A stretch of 5,363 bases of DNA from Caldilineae bacterium. Its GTDB lineage: Bacteria; Chloroflexota; Anaerolineae; J102. Position numbers and translations under genes: made by a program. The stretch spans positions 1 through 5,363 of the forward strand of contig DUEF01000325.1 in assembly GCA_011176555.1 (NCBI GenBank), in the 5' to 3' direction. Shown in pieces: positions 1 to 5,363 of this stretch (position 1 is the stretch's first letter; each line of letters opens with the position of its first letter). The notes beneath the pieces are model-generated. The model ran no database searches. It saw only the letters and a program-made list of their open reading frames with translations, and was not told the origin of the DNA.

Positions 1-1885
1 GGCCCCAGGTGGCGCGGCGGAAAGTGTGCAAGAGGTAGAGCCGGTCTTTGGCGCGGGTGATGCCCACGTAGGCCAGGCGGCGTTCTTCCTCCATCTGGTC
101 GGGGTCCTCGACAGAGCGACTGTGGGGCAGCAGCCCTTCTTCCAGGCCGGTGATGAAGACGACGCCGAACTCCAGGCCCTTGGCTGAATGCAGGGTGAGC
201 AGCGTCACTACGTCGGTGCTGGCCTGGTAGTCGTCGGTGTCGCTGACCAGCGCCACTTCTTCCAGAAATGCGTCGAGGGCGATGTCCAACGACATGCCGT
301 CGTAGGCTGTGCTGACCACGCGCAACTCCTGCACATTCTCCCAGCGGCTCTCGCCCTCCTCGCTGCCATCCCGCAACCAATCGCGATACCCCGATTCATC
401 CAGAATGCGATCCAGGAGCTGGGCCGGGGTCAGGCTGTCCCGGTCATCGATCCAATCCTGCAAGGTGGCGTAAAAATTGAGCAACGCGCCCAGCGCTCGC
501 TTCGCGAGGGGATGCGAATCGGTCAGGTCCGCCAGGGCCGGTTCCGCGTCGCCGCCCAGGATGCGCAAGGCGTCGTACAGGCTGACGCCCAGCCCTGACG
601 CCCAGGCGCTGAGCTTGTTGACGGTGGCCTTGCCGATGCGTCGGGGCGGGACATTGATGACGCGTTGCATACTGATGTCGTCGTTGGGATTGTGCACCAG
701 GCGCATGTAGGCCATCACATCCTTGATCTCACGGCGATTGTAAAAGCGCGTGGCCCCGACCAGGCGGTAGGGCACGCCGCGGCGTACGAAAGCCTCTTCC
801 ACCGCGCGGGATTGAGCGTTGGTGCGGTACATGACCGCGCAATCTCCGGGCCGGGCGACGCCGGTTTTTCGCAAGCGGGCGATCTCATCGAGGATGAAAT
901 TGCCCTCGTCATGTTCGTCGTAAGCCTGATGCACCCTGATCTTGGCGCCCTGGCCGCGGTCGGTGAAGAGCTCCTTGGGCGTACGATGGCGGTTCTGGCT
1001 GATCACGGCGTTGGCCGCGTCGAGGATGGTCTGGGTCGAGCGATAGTTCTGTTCGAGCAGGATAACGGTGGCGTCTCTGTAATCCTCGCGGAAACGCTGG
1101 ACATTGCGGAAATCGGCCCCGCGCCAGCGGTAGATGGATTGATCTTCGTCGCCGACGACGAACACGTTGCCATGCCCGCCCGCCAGCAGCCGCACCAGCT
1201 CGTACTGAGCGGTGTTCGTGTCCTGAAATTCGTCCACCAGGATGAACTCGAACCGCCCCTGGTACTTCTCCCGGATATCCGCGTGATCCCGCAGCATGAA
1301 CACCGCCTTCATCAGCAGGTCATCGAAATCGAGGCCGCTGCTCACCGTCAGCAGCTTTTGATAACGTTCGTACACCCGGGCGATGACCTCGTCCCGATAG
1401 GATTGAATGGGGTAATTCCCGGGCGTGAGCAGTTCGTTTTTGGCGCGGGAGATGGCCGCATGAATCATGCGCGGGTTATTGCGCTTCTCGTCGATGTCCA
1501 GGTCTCGCAGCGCCTGTTTGACTACTTGCAACTGGTCGTCGGCGTCGAAAATGACGTATCGGGGGTTGAGGCCAATCTGCTCGGCCTGGATGCGCAGGAA
1601 ACGGGCGCAAATGCGGTGGAACGTGCCCAAAGTCATCCCGCGCAGCCCGTCCGAGATGCCCAACAGGGCTTGCGTGCGCTCGCGCATGGCGTCGGCCGCC
1701 TTGTTGGTGAAGGTAACGGCCATGATCCGCCAGGGTTCGACGCCGATGTCATCGATCAAATAGGCGATGCGGTGGGTGAGCACGCGGGTCTTACCAGAAC
1801 CAGGCCCGGCCAGAACCAGAACCGGCCCGTGGATGGTGGTGACGGCTTGCTGTTGCGGCGGGTTGAGGGATTCGAGATGAGACAT
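1..1885 (-). CDS. pcrA: ATP-dependent DNA helicase, PcrA/UvrD family (C-terminus cut by window edge)
   Basis: Superfamily 1A 3'-5' DNA helicase, which in this family unwinds DNA during nucleotide-excision and mismatch repair and clears replication and recombination intermediates in the cytoplasm. I translated the minus strand from the ATG at 1885-1883 and found 628 uninterrupted codons to the left edge. Helicase motifs occur in order: the Q-motif region LNPPQQQAV (7-15), Walker A GPGSGKT (27-33), motif Ia AVTFTNKAA, motif Ib region GTFHRICARFLR, Walker B VDEFQDTN (217-224), motif III GDEDQSIYRWRGAD (245-258), motif IV LEQNYRST (277-284), YRTNAQSR (353-360), motif V TLHSAKGLEF (564-573) and motif VI EEERRLAYVGITRAK (599-613). 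All catalytic residues are present. PcrA/UvrD proteins are usually about 700-780 residues, so roughly the last 100 or more lie outside. The start fits because LNPxQ is normally within 10 residues of the N-terminus and no ATG or GTG lies further upstream in frame before a stop. No Shine-Dalgarno precedes it; a repeat array begins 2 nt upstream. UvrD versus PcrA naming is conventional. Confidence 0.95.
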   Translation of the reverse strand, partial: MSHLESLNPPQQQAVTTIHGPVLVLAGPGSGKTRVLTHRIAYLIDDIGVEPWRIMAVTFTNKAADAMRERTQALLGISDGLRGMTLGTFHRICARFLRIQAEQIGLNPRYVIFDADDQLQVVKQALRDLDIDEKRNNPRMIHAAISRAKNELLTPGNYPIQSYRDEVIARVYERYQKLLTVSSGLDFDDLLMKAVFMLRDHADIREKYQGRFEFILVDEFQDTNTAQYELVRLLAGGHGNVFVVGDEDQSIYRWRGADFRNVQRFREDYRDATVILLEQNYRSTQTILDAANAVISQNRHRTPKELFTDRGQGAKIRVHQAYDEHDEGNFILDEIARLRKTGVARPGDCAVMYRTNAQSRAVEEAFVRRGVPYRLVGATRFYNRREIKDVMAYMRLVHNPNDDISMQRVINVPPRRIGKATVNKLSAWASGLGVSLYDALRILGGDAEPALADLTDSHPLAKRALGALLNFYATLQDWIDDRDSLTPAQLLDRILDESGYRDWLRDGSEEGESRWENVQELRVVSTAYDGMSLDIALDAFLEEVALVSDTDDYQASTDVVTLLTLHSAKGLEFGVVFITGLEEGLLPHSRSVEDPDQMEEERRLAYVGITRAKDRLYLLHTFRRATWG

Positions 1886-1887
1886 GG

Positions 1888-1943
1888 GGAATGCGAATTG
1901 CGGAATGCGAATTGCGGAATGGGGATTGCGGAATGGGGAATGC
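1888..1943 (+). repeat. Degenerate 14-bp (2 x 7) tandem repeat upstream of pcrA
   Basis: Four head-to-tail 14-bp units are visible: GGAATGCGAATTGC at 1888-1901 and again, identically, at 1902-1915; then GGAATGGGGATTGC at 1916-1929 and GGAATGGGGAATGC at 1930-1943. Each unit divides into two related heptamers, GGAATGC and GAATTGC. The array starts 2 nt upstream of the pcrA start codon and so fills the place where its ribosome-binding site would be. No coding function is supported; the plus-strand translation through it is a low-complexity artefact. Similar arrays are, to my recollection, scattered through intergenic regions of some Chloroflexota genomes, which I cannot check here. Confidence 0.85.
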
Positions 1944-1958
1944 GAAATTAGAGGACAT

Positions 1959-1993
1959 CAATTCGCAATTCAAAATCCGCAATCCGCAATGCT
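1959..1993 (-). repeat. Opposite-sense heptamer array facing the 1888-1943 array
   Basis: Five consecutive heptamers, CAATTCG, CAATTCA, AAATCCG, CAATCCG and CAATGCT, fill this stretch. Read on the minus strand they are the same GGATTGC/GAATTGC-type motif as the neighbouring 1888-1943 array, so the two arrays form inverted arms about a short AT-richer centre (1944-1958). Perfect matches include GATTGCGGA (1924-1932) with TCCGCAATC (1976-1984) and GAATTGCG (1909-1916) with CGCAATTC (1964-1971). The element ends 1-2 nt from the rsgA stop codon. A transcript across rsgA-pcrA could fold into several alternative stem-loops. Whether this ends transcription, protects RNA or is an inert repeat cannot be told from the sequence. 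Confidence 0.75.
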
Positions 1994-1994
1994 T

Positions 1995-2897
1995 TTATTC
2001 TTCGCCGTGAAAGAGCCGGAGATAGCTCTGCCAGCGGTGGGGATGGATGAGACCCGCGGCCAGCGCCTCCTGCACAGCGCAATCGGGTTCGTGGGTGTGG
2101 GTGCAGAAGCTGAAGCGGCAATCGATGGCGTAACGGCGGATTTCGGGAAAATAGTCGGACAATTCTTCGGGGCGCACGTCCCACAGGCCGAGTTCGCGCA
2201 GGCCGGGCGTGTCGGCGATGAAGCCGCCGTTGGACAGGGGATGCAAACGTGCGGCCCGCGTGGTGTGACGCCCCTTTCCGATCTTCATCGTCTCGCCGAT
2301 GCGGATGTTCAATCCCGGCTCGATCTGATTGATCAGCGAGGATTTGCCCACGCCGGACGGTCCCGCCACCACGGTGATGTGATCGCGCAACTGGCGACGC
2401 ACAGCCTCGACGCCCACATTTTCCTCGGCGCTGGTGTAGAAAACAGGGTAACCGGCATCTGCGTAAAGGCCAAACAAAGCTCTGGCTCTGGCTTCGCCAG
2501 TGAGATCGATTTTATTGATGACGATGAAGATATCCAGTTCCGATGCCTCGGCCGCGACGAGAAAACGATCGAGCATGCGCAGATGGGGCTCAGGTTCGGC
2601 CACGGCGAACACGACCATGATGGCATCGGGATTGGCCAGCAGCACATCCTCGAAGGGATGGCCGCCGCCGGGCCGCGTTCGCGACAACACCCGCGTTCGC
2701 GGCTCGATCTGGATGATCACGCCCGCCCGTTTTTCTGGCTCCACCGCCAGGATCTGCACCCGGTCGCCCGCCGCCACCAGGGTGGTGCGCCGCTTCTGAC
2801 GTTTGAGCCGGCCCTGCACTTTGCACTGCCAACGTTCGCCGTTGTCGGTCTGGACATCGAAAAAATCGGAATAAACTTGGAGGACAATGCCGTGCAT
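1995..2897 (-). CDS. rsgA: Ribosome small-subunit-dependent GTPase RsgA
   Basis: Circularly permuted GTPase that in this family binds the 30S subunit late in assembly, checks decoding-centre maturation and releases RbfA on GTP hydrolysis. The chosen start gives 300 residues, within the usual 290-350. An N-terminal OB-fold (about 1-70) is followed by G motifs in permuted order: G4 NKID (128-131), G1 GPSGVGKS (179-186), a G2-type KGRHTT (208-213) and G3 DTPG (229-232). The C-terminal zinc finger is intact with C260, C265, H267 and C273 (C-x4-C-x-H-x5-C). The ATG at 2897-2895 is preferred because MHGIVLQVYSDFF begins the OB-fold. The frame stays open upstream to an ATG at 3044, but that would add 49 low-complexity residues encoded by repeats and by the metF promoter. 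No Shine-Dalgarno is present; a CU-rich repeat leader abuts the ATG. It lies 109 bp upstream of pcrA on the same strand and is divergent from metF. Confidence 0.95.
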   Translation of the reverse strand: MHGIVLQVYSDFFDVQTDNGERWQCKVQGRLKRQKRRTTLVAAGDRVQILAVEPEKRAGVIIQIEPRTRVLSRTRPGGGHPFEDVLLANPDAIMVVFAVAEPEPHLRMLDRFLVAAEASELDIFIVINKIDLTGEARARALFGLYADAGYPVFYTSAEENVGVEAVRRQLRDHITVVAGPSGVGKSSLINQIEPGLNIRIGETMKIGKGRHTTRAARLHPLSNGGFIADTPGLRELGLWDVRPEELSDYFPEIRRYAIDCRFSFCTHTHEPDCAVQEALAAGLIHPHRWQSYLRLFHGEE

Positions 2898-2950
2898 GGA
2901 GGGAGGACAGAGGGAGGACAGAGGTCGGAGAACAGAAGTCGGAGGTCGGT
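2898..2950 (+). repeat. Degenerate heptamer repeat abutting the rsgA start codon
   Basis: Read on the plus strand, nearly the whole stretch divides into 7-bp units: GGAGGGA, GGACAGA, a 4-bp partial GGGA, GGACAGA, GGTCGGA, GAACAGA, AGTCGGA and GGTCGGT. An 11-bp copy, GGGAGGACAGA, is perfectly repeated at 2901-2911 and 2912-2922. It begins at the base next to the rsgA ATG, so it forms the CU-rich 5' leader of the rsgA mRNA. Unlike the other two spacers, no opposite-sense arm is present. The heptamer consensus (roughly GGWCRGA) differs from that of the pcrA-proximal array. Confidence 0.8.
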
Positions 2951-2958
2951 GTGGGCCA

Positions 2959-2964
2959 AGTATA
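2959..2964 (-). promoter_or_regulatory. Possible -10 box for rsgA
   Basis: The minus strand reads TATACT here, five of six matches to the sigma-70-type consensus TATAAT. No convincing -35 hexamer is found 16-18 bp upstream. A start near 2952 would give an rsgA leader of about 55 nt made almost wholly of the heptamer array. The placement in the divergent gap is sensible, but a single six-base match is weak evidence. Confidence 0.35.
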
Positions 2965-3007
2965 CCCCAGGGCAAGCGCTGAGGGCGAGTGCTGGAAGAC
3001 GGAAATA

Positions 3008-3016
3008 TGGTATAAT
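3008..3016 (+). promoter_or_regulatory. Extended -10 promoter for metF
   Basis: TGGTATAAT combines a perfect TATAAT (3011-3016) with the TGn extension one base upstream. No clear TTGACA lies 17 bp upstream, which is common for extended -10 promoters. The expected start near 3022-3024 leaves a leader of only about 33 nt before the metF ATG. That is too short for a SAM or cobalamin riboswitch, so leader-based regulation of that kind is unlikely. Confidence 0.65.
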
Positions 3017-3044
3017 GCGCCATCATCCGCCTTACCCATCGCAT

Positions 3045-3050
3045 GAGGAG
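3045..3050 (+). promoter_or_regulatory. Shine-Dalgarno site of metF
   Basis: GAGGAG sits 5 nt upstream of the ATG at 3056, followed by an A-rich spacer. It fixes the metF start, and it is the only clear Shine-Dalgarno among the start codons visible in this window. Confidence 0.8.
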
Positions 3051-3055
3051 AAAAA

Positions 3056-3934
3056 ATGAAAATCACCGACCTTTGGGCGACGAAAGACAAACCCACCATC
3101 TCGTTCGAGCTGTTTCCGGCCAGATCTGAAAAGGCGGCCGCCAATCTGGCGCGGGCCATCGACGCTCTGGCCGCGCTGCAACCTGATTTCGTATCGGTCA
3201 CTTTTGGCGCGGGCGGCTCCACGCGGAAAGGATCGTATCAACTGGTGAAATCACTGATCCAGGACAAAGGGCTCGATGTGATCACCTATTTCGCTTGCTA
3301 CGGGCTCAGTCCTGAAGAAATTACCTCGGTTTTGGATGACTACCAGGCCCTGGGCGTGGAGAACATCCTGGCCGTGCGCGGCGACGCGCCCCGAGACAAG
3401 GAGTTCGAGCCGCATCCCGATAGTTTCGCCCACGCCACGGATCTGTTGGCCTTTTTGCGGCCGCGCTACGATTTCTGTATCGGCGTCGCCGGTTATCCCG
3501 AGGGGCATATCGAAGCGACGAGCAAGGACAAGGATCTGGAATATCTGAAGATGAAGGTGGATTTGGGCGCCGAGTACATCATCGCCAACTATTTCTACGA
3601 TAACGCCTTCTTCTTCGACTTCGTCGAACGCTGCCGCGGCATGGGCATCGACGTCCCCATCCTGCCCGGCGTGATGCCCGTCTACAGCGTGAAGATGATG
3701 GAGATGTTGGCGGGCCTGTGTGGGGCCACCATCACCGATGAATTGCGGCAGGGTATCGCCGCCCTGGATGAAACGGACAAGGGCGCGCTGACGGACTTCG
3801 GCATCGATTTCGCGGTGCGCCAATGCACCGGTTTACTGGAAGCGGGCGTCCCGGGCTTGCACATCTACACCATGGACCGCAGCAAATCGACGGTCGGCAT
3901 CATCAACCGCTTGCGGGATGCGGGCTTGTTGTGA
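3056..3934 (+). CDS. metF: 5,10-methylenetetrahydrofolate reductase (MetF)
   Basis: Flavoenzyme that reduces 5,10-methylene-THF to 5-methyl-THF in the cytoplasm, supplying the methyl group for methionine synthesis or, in acetyl-CoA-pathway organisms, for the methyl branch. The 292 residues match the size of bacterial MetF, a single FAD-binding TIM barrel without the eukaryotic regulatory domain. Visible motifs: SFELFPAR (16-23), whose E18 aligns with catalytic Glu28 of E. coli MetF; FVSVTFGAGGST (45-56); LAVRGD (105-110), D110 aligning with Asp120; CIGVAGYPEGH (141-151); IIANYFYD (175-182); PGVMPV (204-209); and HIYTMDRS (269-276). Odd point: N178 stands where E. coli has the folate-contacting Gln183. 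The start is set by GAGGAG 5 nt upstream and an extended -10 promoter further up. The gene stands alone on the plus strand, divergent from rsgA and convergent with maf. There is no metE, metH or acs gene nearby to show which pathway it serves. Confidence 0.95.
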   Translation: MKITDLWATKDKPTISFELFPARSEKAAANLARAIDALAALQPDFVSVTFGAGGSTRKGSYQLVKSLIQDKGLDVITYFACYGLSPEEITSVLDDYQALGVENILAVRGDAPRDKEFEPHPDSFAHATDLLAFLRPRYDFCIGVAGYPEGHIEATSKDKDLEYLKMKVDLGAEYIIANYFYDNAFFFDFVERCRGMGIDVPILPGVMPVYSVKMMEMLAGLCGATITDELRQGIAALDETDKGALTDFGIDFAVRQCTGLLEAGVPGLHIYTMDRSKSTVGIINRLRDAGLL

Positions 3935-3935
3935 G

Positions 3936-4010
3936 CACGTGTTACGGGTTGCGTGTTCCGTATCAGTTGGCGTCAACCCCACGGAACACGCACCACGCAA
4001 TACGCCTTTT
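3936..4010. terminator. Long imperfect hairpin between convergent metF and maf; probable terminator built of heptamers
   Basis: The arms are 3936-3961 and 3981-4006. The loop-proximal 12 bp (3950-3961 with 3981-3992) pair perfectly, and pairing continues outward to 3938/4004 with three mismatches and one G-U, giving 23 paired positions of 27. The 19-nt loop can itself form GTTG-gcgt-CAAC. On the plus strand the stem is followed by CCTTTT (4005-4010), as expected for an intrinsic terminator of metF, although the T-tract is short; the minus strand has no T-tract. Both arms also show 7-bp periodicity: GTGTTAC, GGGTTGC, GTGTTCC on the left and GGAACAC, GCACCAC, GCAATAC on the right. It may therefore be a repeat element acting as a terminator. 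Confidence 0.6.
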
Positions 4011-4639
4011 CAGATATCTAATCGACAACACCGACCGGTAATCGCATGGCACTTTTCCGGCCAATTCGGAGTGGGATCCAGCCCGGCGCGGCGCAGCAAG
4101 TCGGCGACCACGCCCAGGGGCAGGCCCATGATCGAGGCGAAACAGCCATCGAAACGGGCCACAGGCGCGAAACCGTCATTTTGGATGGCGTACGCCCCGG
4201 CCTTGTCCAGCGGATCGCCGCTGGCGACGTAGGCGTCGATCTCGGCGTCGGTGTAGGGGCGCATGACGACGCGGCTGCTGTGGTCGGCGCTGAAAACCCT
4301 GCTTTGCGTTTGCGCCACAGCCACGGCGGTGATTACCCTGTGGGGAGCGGTGCGCAGCAATCGCAGCATACGTCTGGCATCAGCCGCATCGCCCGGTTTG
4401 CCCAGGATCTGGCCGCGCTGCACCACGATGGTGTCGGCGGCCAGCACCACCGCCTCGCCCGACCTGGCCGCGACCGTCCGCGCTTTGGTCTCGGCCAAAC
4501 GGCGGGCGTGGACTTCGGGCGCTTCGTCGGGCAGAGCGCTTTCGTCGATGTCCGCGGTTTGGACGGTGAAGGGCAGGCCCAACACGGCCAGCAGTTCACG
4601 GCGGCGGGGTGAGGCAGAGGCGAGGATCAGTCGAGTCAT
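4010..4639 (-). CDS. maf: Maf-family nucleoside triphosphate pyrophosphatase
   Basis: Cytoplasmic house-cleaning enzyme that hydrolyses non-canonical or excess NTPs to NMP and diphosphate; the family is also linked to septum inhibition in Bacillus. Numbered from the chosen start (209 residues): SASPRRREL (8-16) with R12 and R13, DES (about 32-34), K52 in AETKA, ADTIV with the likely catalytic D69, GKPGDAADARRML (80-92), DKAGAYAIQ (145-153) ending in Q153, and MGLPL near 171-175. The SASPRR, DTxV, KPxD and GAYxIQ set resembles the dTTP/UTP-type Maf (E. coli YhdE) more than the m7GTP-type YceF, an inference from motifs. Two starts compete. The ATG at 4654 overlaps the hemW stop by 8 nt and adds MTDAI. 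The ATG at 4639 gives MTRLILASASPRR, closer to the family N-terminus, and is preferred. Neither has a Shine-Dalgarno, so expression is probably translationally coupled to hemW. The last 15 or so residues, rich in Cys and Arg, extend past the usual end. Confidence 0.93.
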   Translation of the reverse strand: MTRLILASASPRRRELLAVLGLPFTVQTADIDESALPDEAPEVHARRLAETKARTVAARSGEAVVLAADTIVVQRGQILGKPGDAADARRMLRLLRTAPHRVITAVAVAQTQSRVFSADHSSRVVMRPYTDAEIDAYVASGDPLDKAGAYAIQNDGFAPVARFDGCFASIMGLPLGVVADLLRRAGLDPTPNWPEKCHAITGRCCRLDI

Positions 4640-4646
4640 AATAGCA

Positions 4647-5363
4647 TCAGTCATCCGGCAGGAACGCGGCGAACACCTCGTTGCCGAGTAGTTTGGCGCG
4701 CGGGGTCAAACGTACGCGTTCCGGGGTGATTTCGAGCAAACCGGCGGCTTGCAGGCGTGCCAATTCCGCCGGATAGACTTCGGCGACATCCACACCGAAG
4801 CGCTGGCGAAAGGCAGGACGCGTTACGCCGACTTCGACCAGGCGCAAGCCCAACATCATCGTCTCGCCCATCTCCAGCGGCCGCGGGATGTCTTCCTGAT
4901 AATCCACCAGTTCGGCATTGGCGGCGACAGCCTGGATGTAATCGTCGACAGCGCGCGGAACCGACCACCGCCGCCCGGCCAAAGAGCTGTGCGCACCCGG
5001 CCCGAAGCCCAGGTAAGCGCCATTGCGCCAGTAGACCAAATTATGCTGACAGGCGTAGCCTGGCAAGCCCTTTTCGTCGAGGTCGCCGCGCGCCCAATTC
5101 GAGATCTCGTACTGGCAATAACCGGCGCTGGCCAGGCGTTCGCAGGCGATGTCGTAGAGGTCGGCGGCAAGATCGGGGTCGGGCGCAGAGACCTGGCCGC
5201 GGGCCACCCAGGCAGCCAGGGGCGTGTCCGGCTCGACCGTAAGGCTGTAGAGAGAAAGATGCTCGGGGCCCAGGGCGATGGCCTGTTCCAGGGTGTGCAG
5301 CCAGGTCTGCGGCTGCTGTTCCGGCAGCCCGAACATGAAATCCAGATTGATGTTTTCGAACCC
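4647..5363 (-). CDS. hemW: Radical-SAM heme chaperone HemW (N-terminus cut by window edge)
   Basis: HemW binds heme and a [4Fe-4S] cluster and is thought to deliver heme to respiratory-chain acceptors at the membrane. Homologues were long annotated as oxygen-independent coproporphyrinogen III oxidase (HemN-like). The frame is open to the right edge and gives 238 residues, against about 370-400 for the family, so roughly 140 N-terminal residues are outside, including the cluster-binding CxxxCxxC motif, which cannot be checked. Seen here: NINLDFMFGLP (4-14), the strand of the radical-SAM barrel; HLSLYSLTVEPDTPL (35-49); YEISNWA (85-91); HNLVYWRNGAYLGFGPGAHS (107-126), the HemW/HemN signature region; MLGLRL (170-175); and a C-terminal winged-helix-like end with AGLLEI, RLT and LLGNEVFAAFL. 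The ATG at 5336 is internal, not the start. The gene lies immediately upstream of maf on the same strand. Confidence 0.93.
   Translation of the reverse strand, partial: GFENINLDFMFGLPEQQPQTWLHTLEQAIALGPEHLSLYSLTVEPDTPLAAWVARGQVSAPDPDLAADLYDIACERLASAGYCQYEISNWARGDLDEKGLPGYACQHNLVYWRNGAYLGFGPGAHSSLAGRRWSVPRAVDDYIQAVAANAELVDYQEDIPRPLEMGETMMLGLRLVEVGVTRPAFRQRFGVDVAEVYPAELARLQAAGLLEITPERVRLTPRAKLLGNEVFAAFLPDD

Noticed and set aside
665..1951. Long plus-strand open frame of 428 codons
   Set aside because: It is antisense to the helicase, whose every motif is intact on the minus strand. Its product matches no family I know and ends in the repeat array. GC-rich codon bias commonly opens the opposite frame.
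1888..1993. CRISPR-like array
   Set aside because: The units are 7 or 14 bp, contiguous and degenerate, with no unique spacers of 25-40 bp and no cas genes.
2898..3044. Longer rsgA start giving a 49-residue N-terminal extension
   Set aside because: The extension is Pro/Ser/Arg-rich, is encoded by the heptamer array and the metF promoter region, and precedes the normal RsgA N-terminal OB-fold.
3017..3055. SAM or cobalamin riboswitch upstream of metF
   Set aside because: The predicted leader is only about 33 nt, too short to hold either structure.
1884..3059. Plus-strand open frame of 391 codons ending in an ATGA overlap with metF
   Set aside because: It is antisense to rsgA and translates both repeat arrays. 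The overlap with the metF start looks like operon coupling, but it follows by chance from the A-rich spacer, and metF has its own promoter and ribosome-binding site inside this frame.
3251..3823. Minus-strand open frame of 190 codons
   Set aside because: It is antisense to metF, is His/Asp/Val-rich in the way shadow translations are, and has no recognisable domain.
4046..4612. Plus-strand open frame of 188 codons
   Set aside because: It is antisense to maf, whose motifs are complete on the other strand.
4647..5336. Complete short radical-SAM-like protein starting at 5336
   Set aside because: The HemW reading frame continues upstream of 5336 to the edge with conserved residues (GFENINLD), so 5336 is an internal Met.

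Overview
This is a GC-rich, densely coding bacterial chromosome segment with five housekeeping genes and three short spacers. I see no phage, plasmid, insertion-sequence, CRISPR or RNA-gene signature. The spacers carry degenerate short repeats of a style I associate with Chloroflexota (Anaerolineae/Caldilineae-type genomes). That taxonomic guess is an inference of low to moderate confidence, and the protein sequences alone do not settle it.

Layout from left to right. Positions 1-1885 (minus strand) hold the N-terminal 628 residues of a PcrA/UvrD superfamily 1A helicase, whose C-terminus lies off the left edge. Positions 1886-1994 are a spacer filled with heptamer-periodic repeats in two opposite-sense arms. 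Positions 1995-2897 (minus) hold the complete ribosome-assembly GTPase RsgA. Positions 2898-3055 are a divergent intergenic region with a second heptamer array directly against the rsgA start codon, a possible minus-strand -10 box, a good extended -10 promoter for the plus strand and a Shine-Dalgarno site. Positions 3056-3934 (plus) hold a complete 5,10-methylenetetrahydrofolate reductase (MetF). Positions 3935-4009 are a convergent spacer occupied by a long imperfect hairpin. Positions 4010-4639 (minus) hold a Maf-family nucleotide pyrophosphatase. Positions 4647-5363 (minus) hold the C-terminal 238 residues of the radical-SAM heme chaperone HemW, whose N-terminus lies off the right edge.

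Transcription: hemW and maf are almost certainly one minus-strand operon with 7 nt or less between them. rsgA and pcrA are a second minus-strand pair, separated by the 109-nt repeat spacer. metF is a single plus-strand gene, divergent from rsgA and convergent with maf. The genes serve unrelated basic functions: DNA repair, 30S ribosome maturation, one-carbon metabolism, nucleotide-pool sanitation and heme trafficking. I infer no shared pathway.

No undescribed protein system is visible. The most interesting signal is non-coding. All three spacers are built from degenerate 7-bp units, with a different heptamer family in each, and two of the three are arranged as inverted arms. Two arrays directly abut start codons (pcrA and rsgA) that lack Shine-Dalgarno sites, and the rsgA leader carries four copies of CCUCC, the anti-Shine-Dalgarno core.
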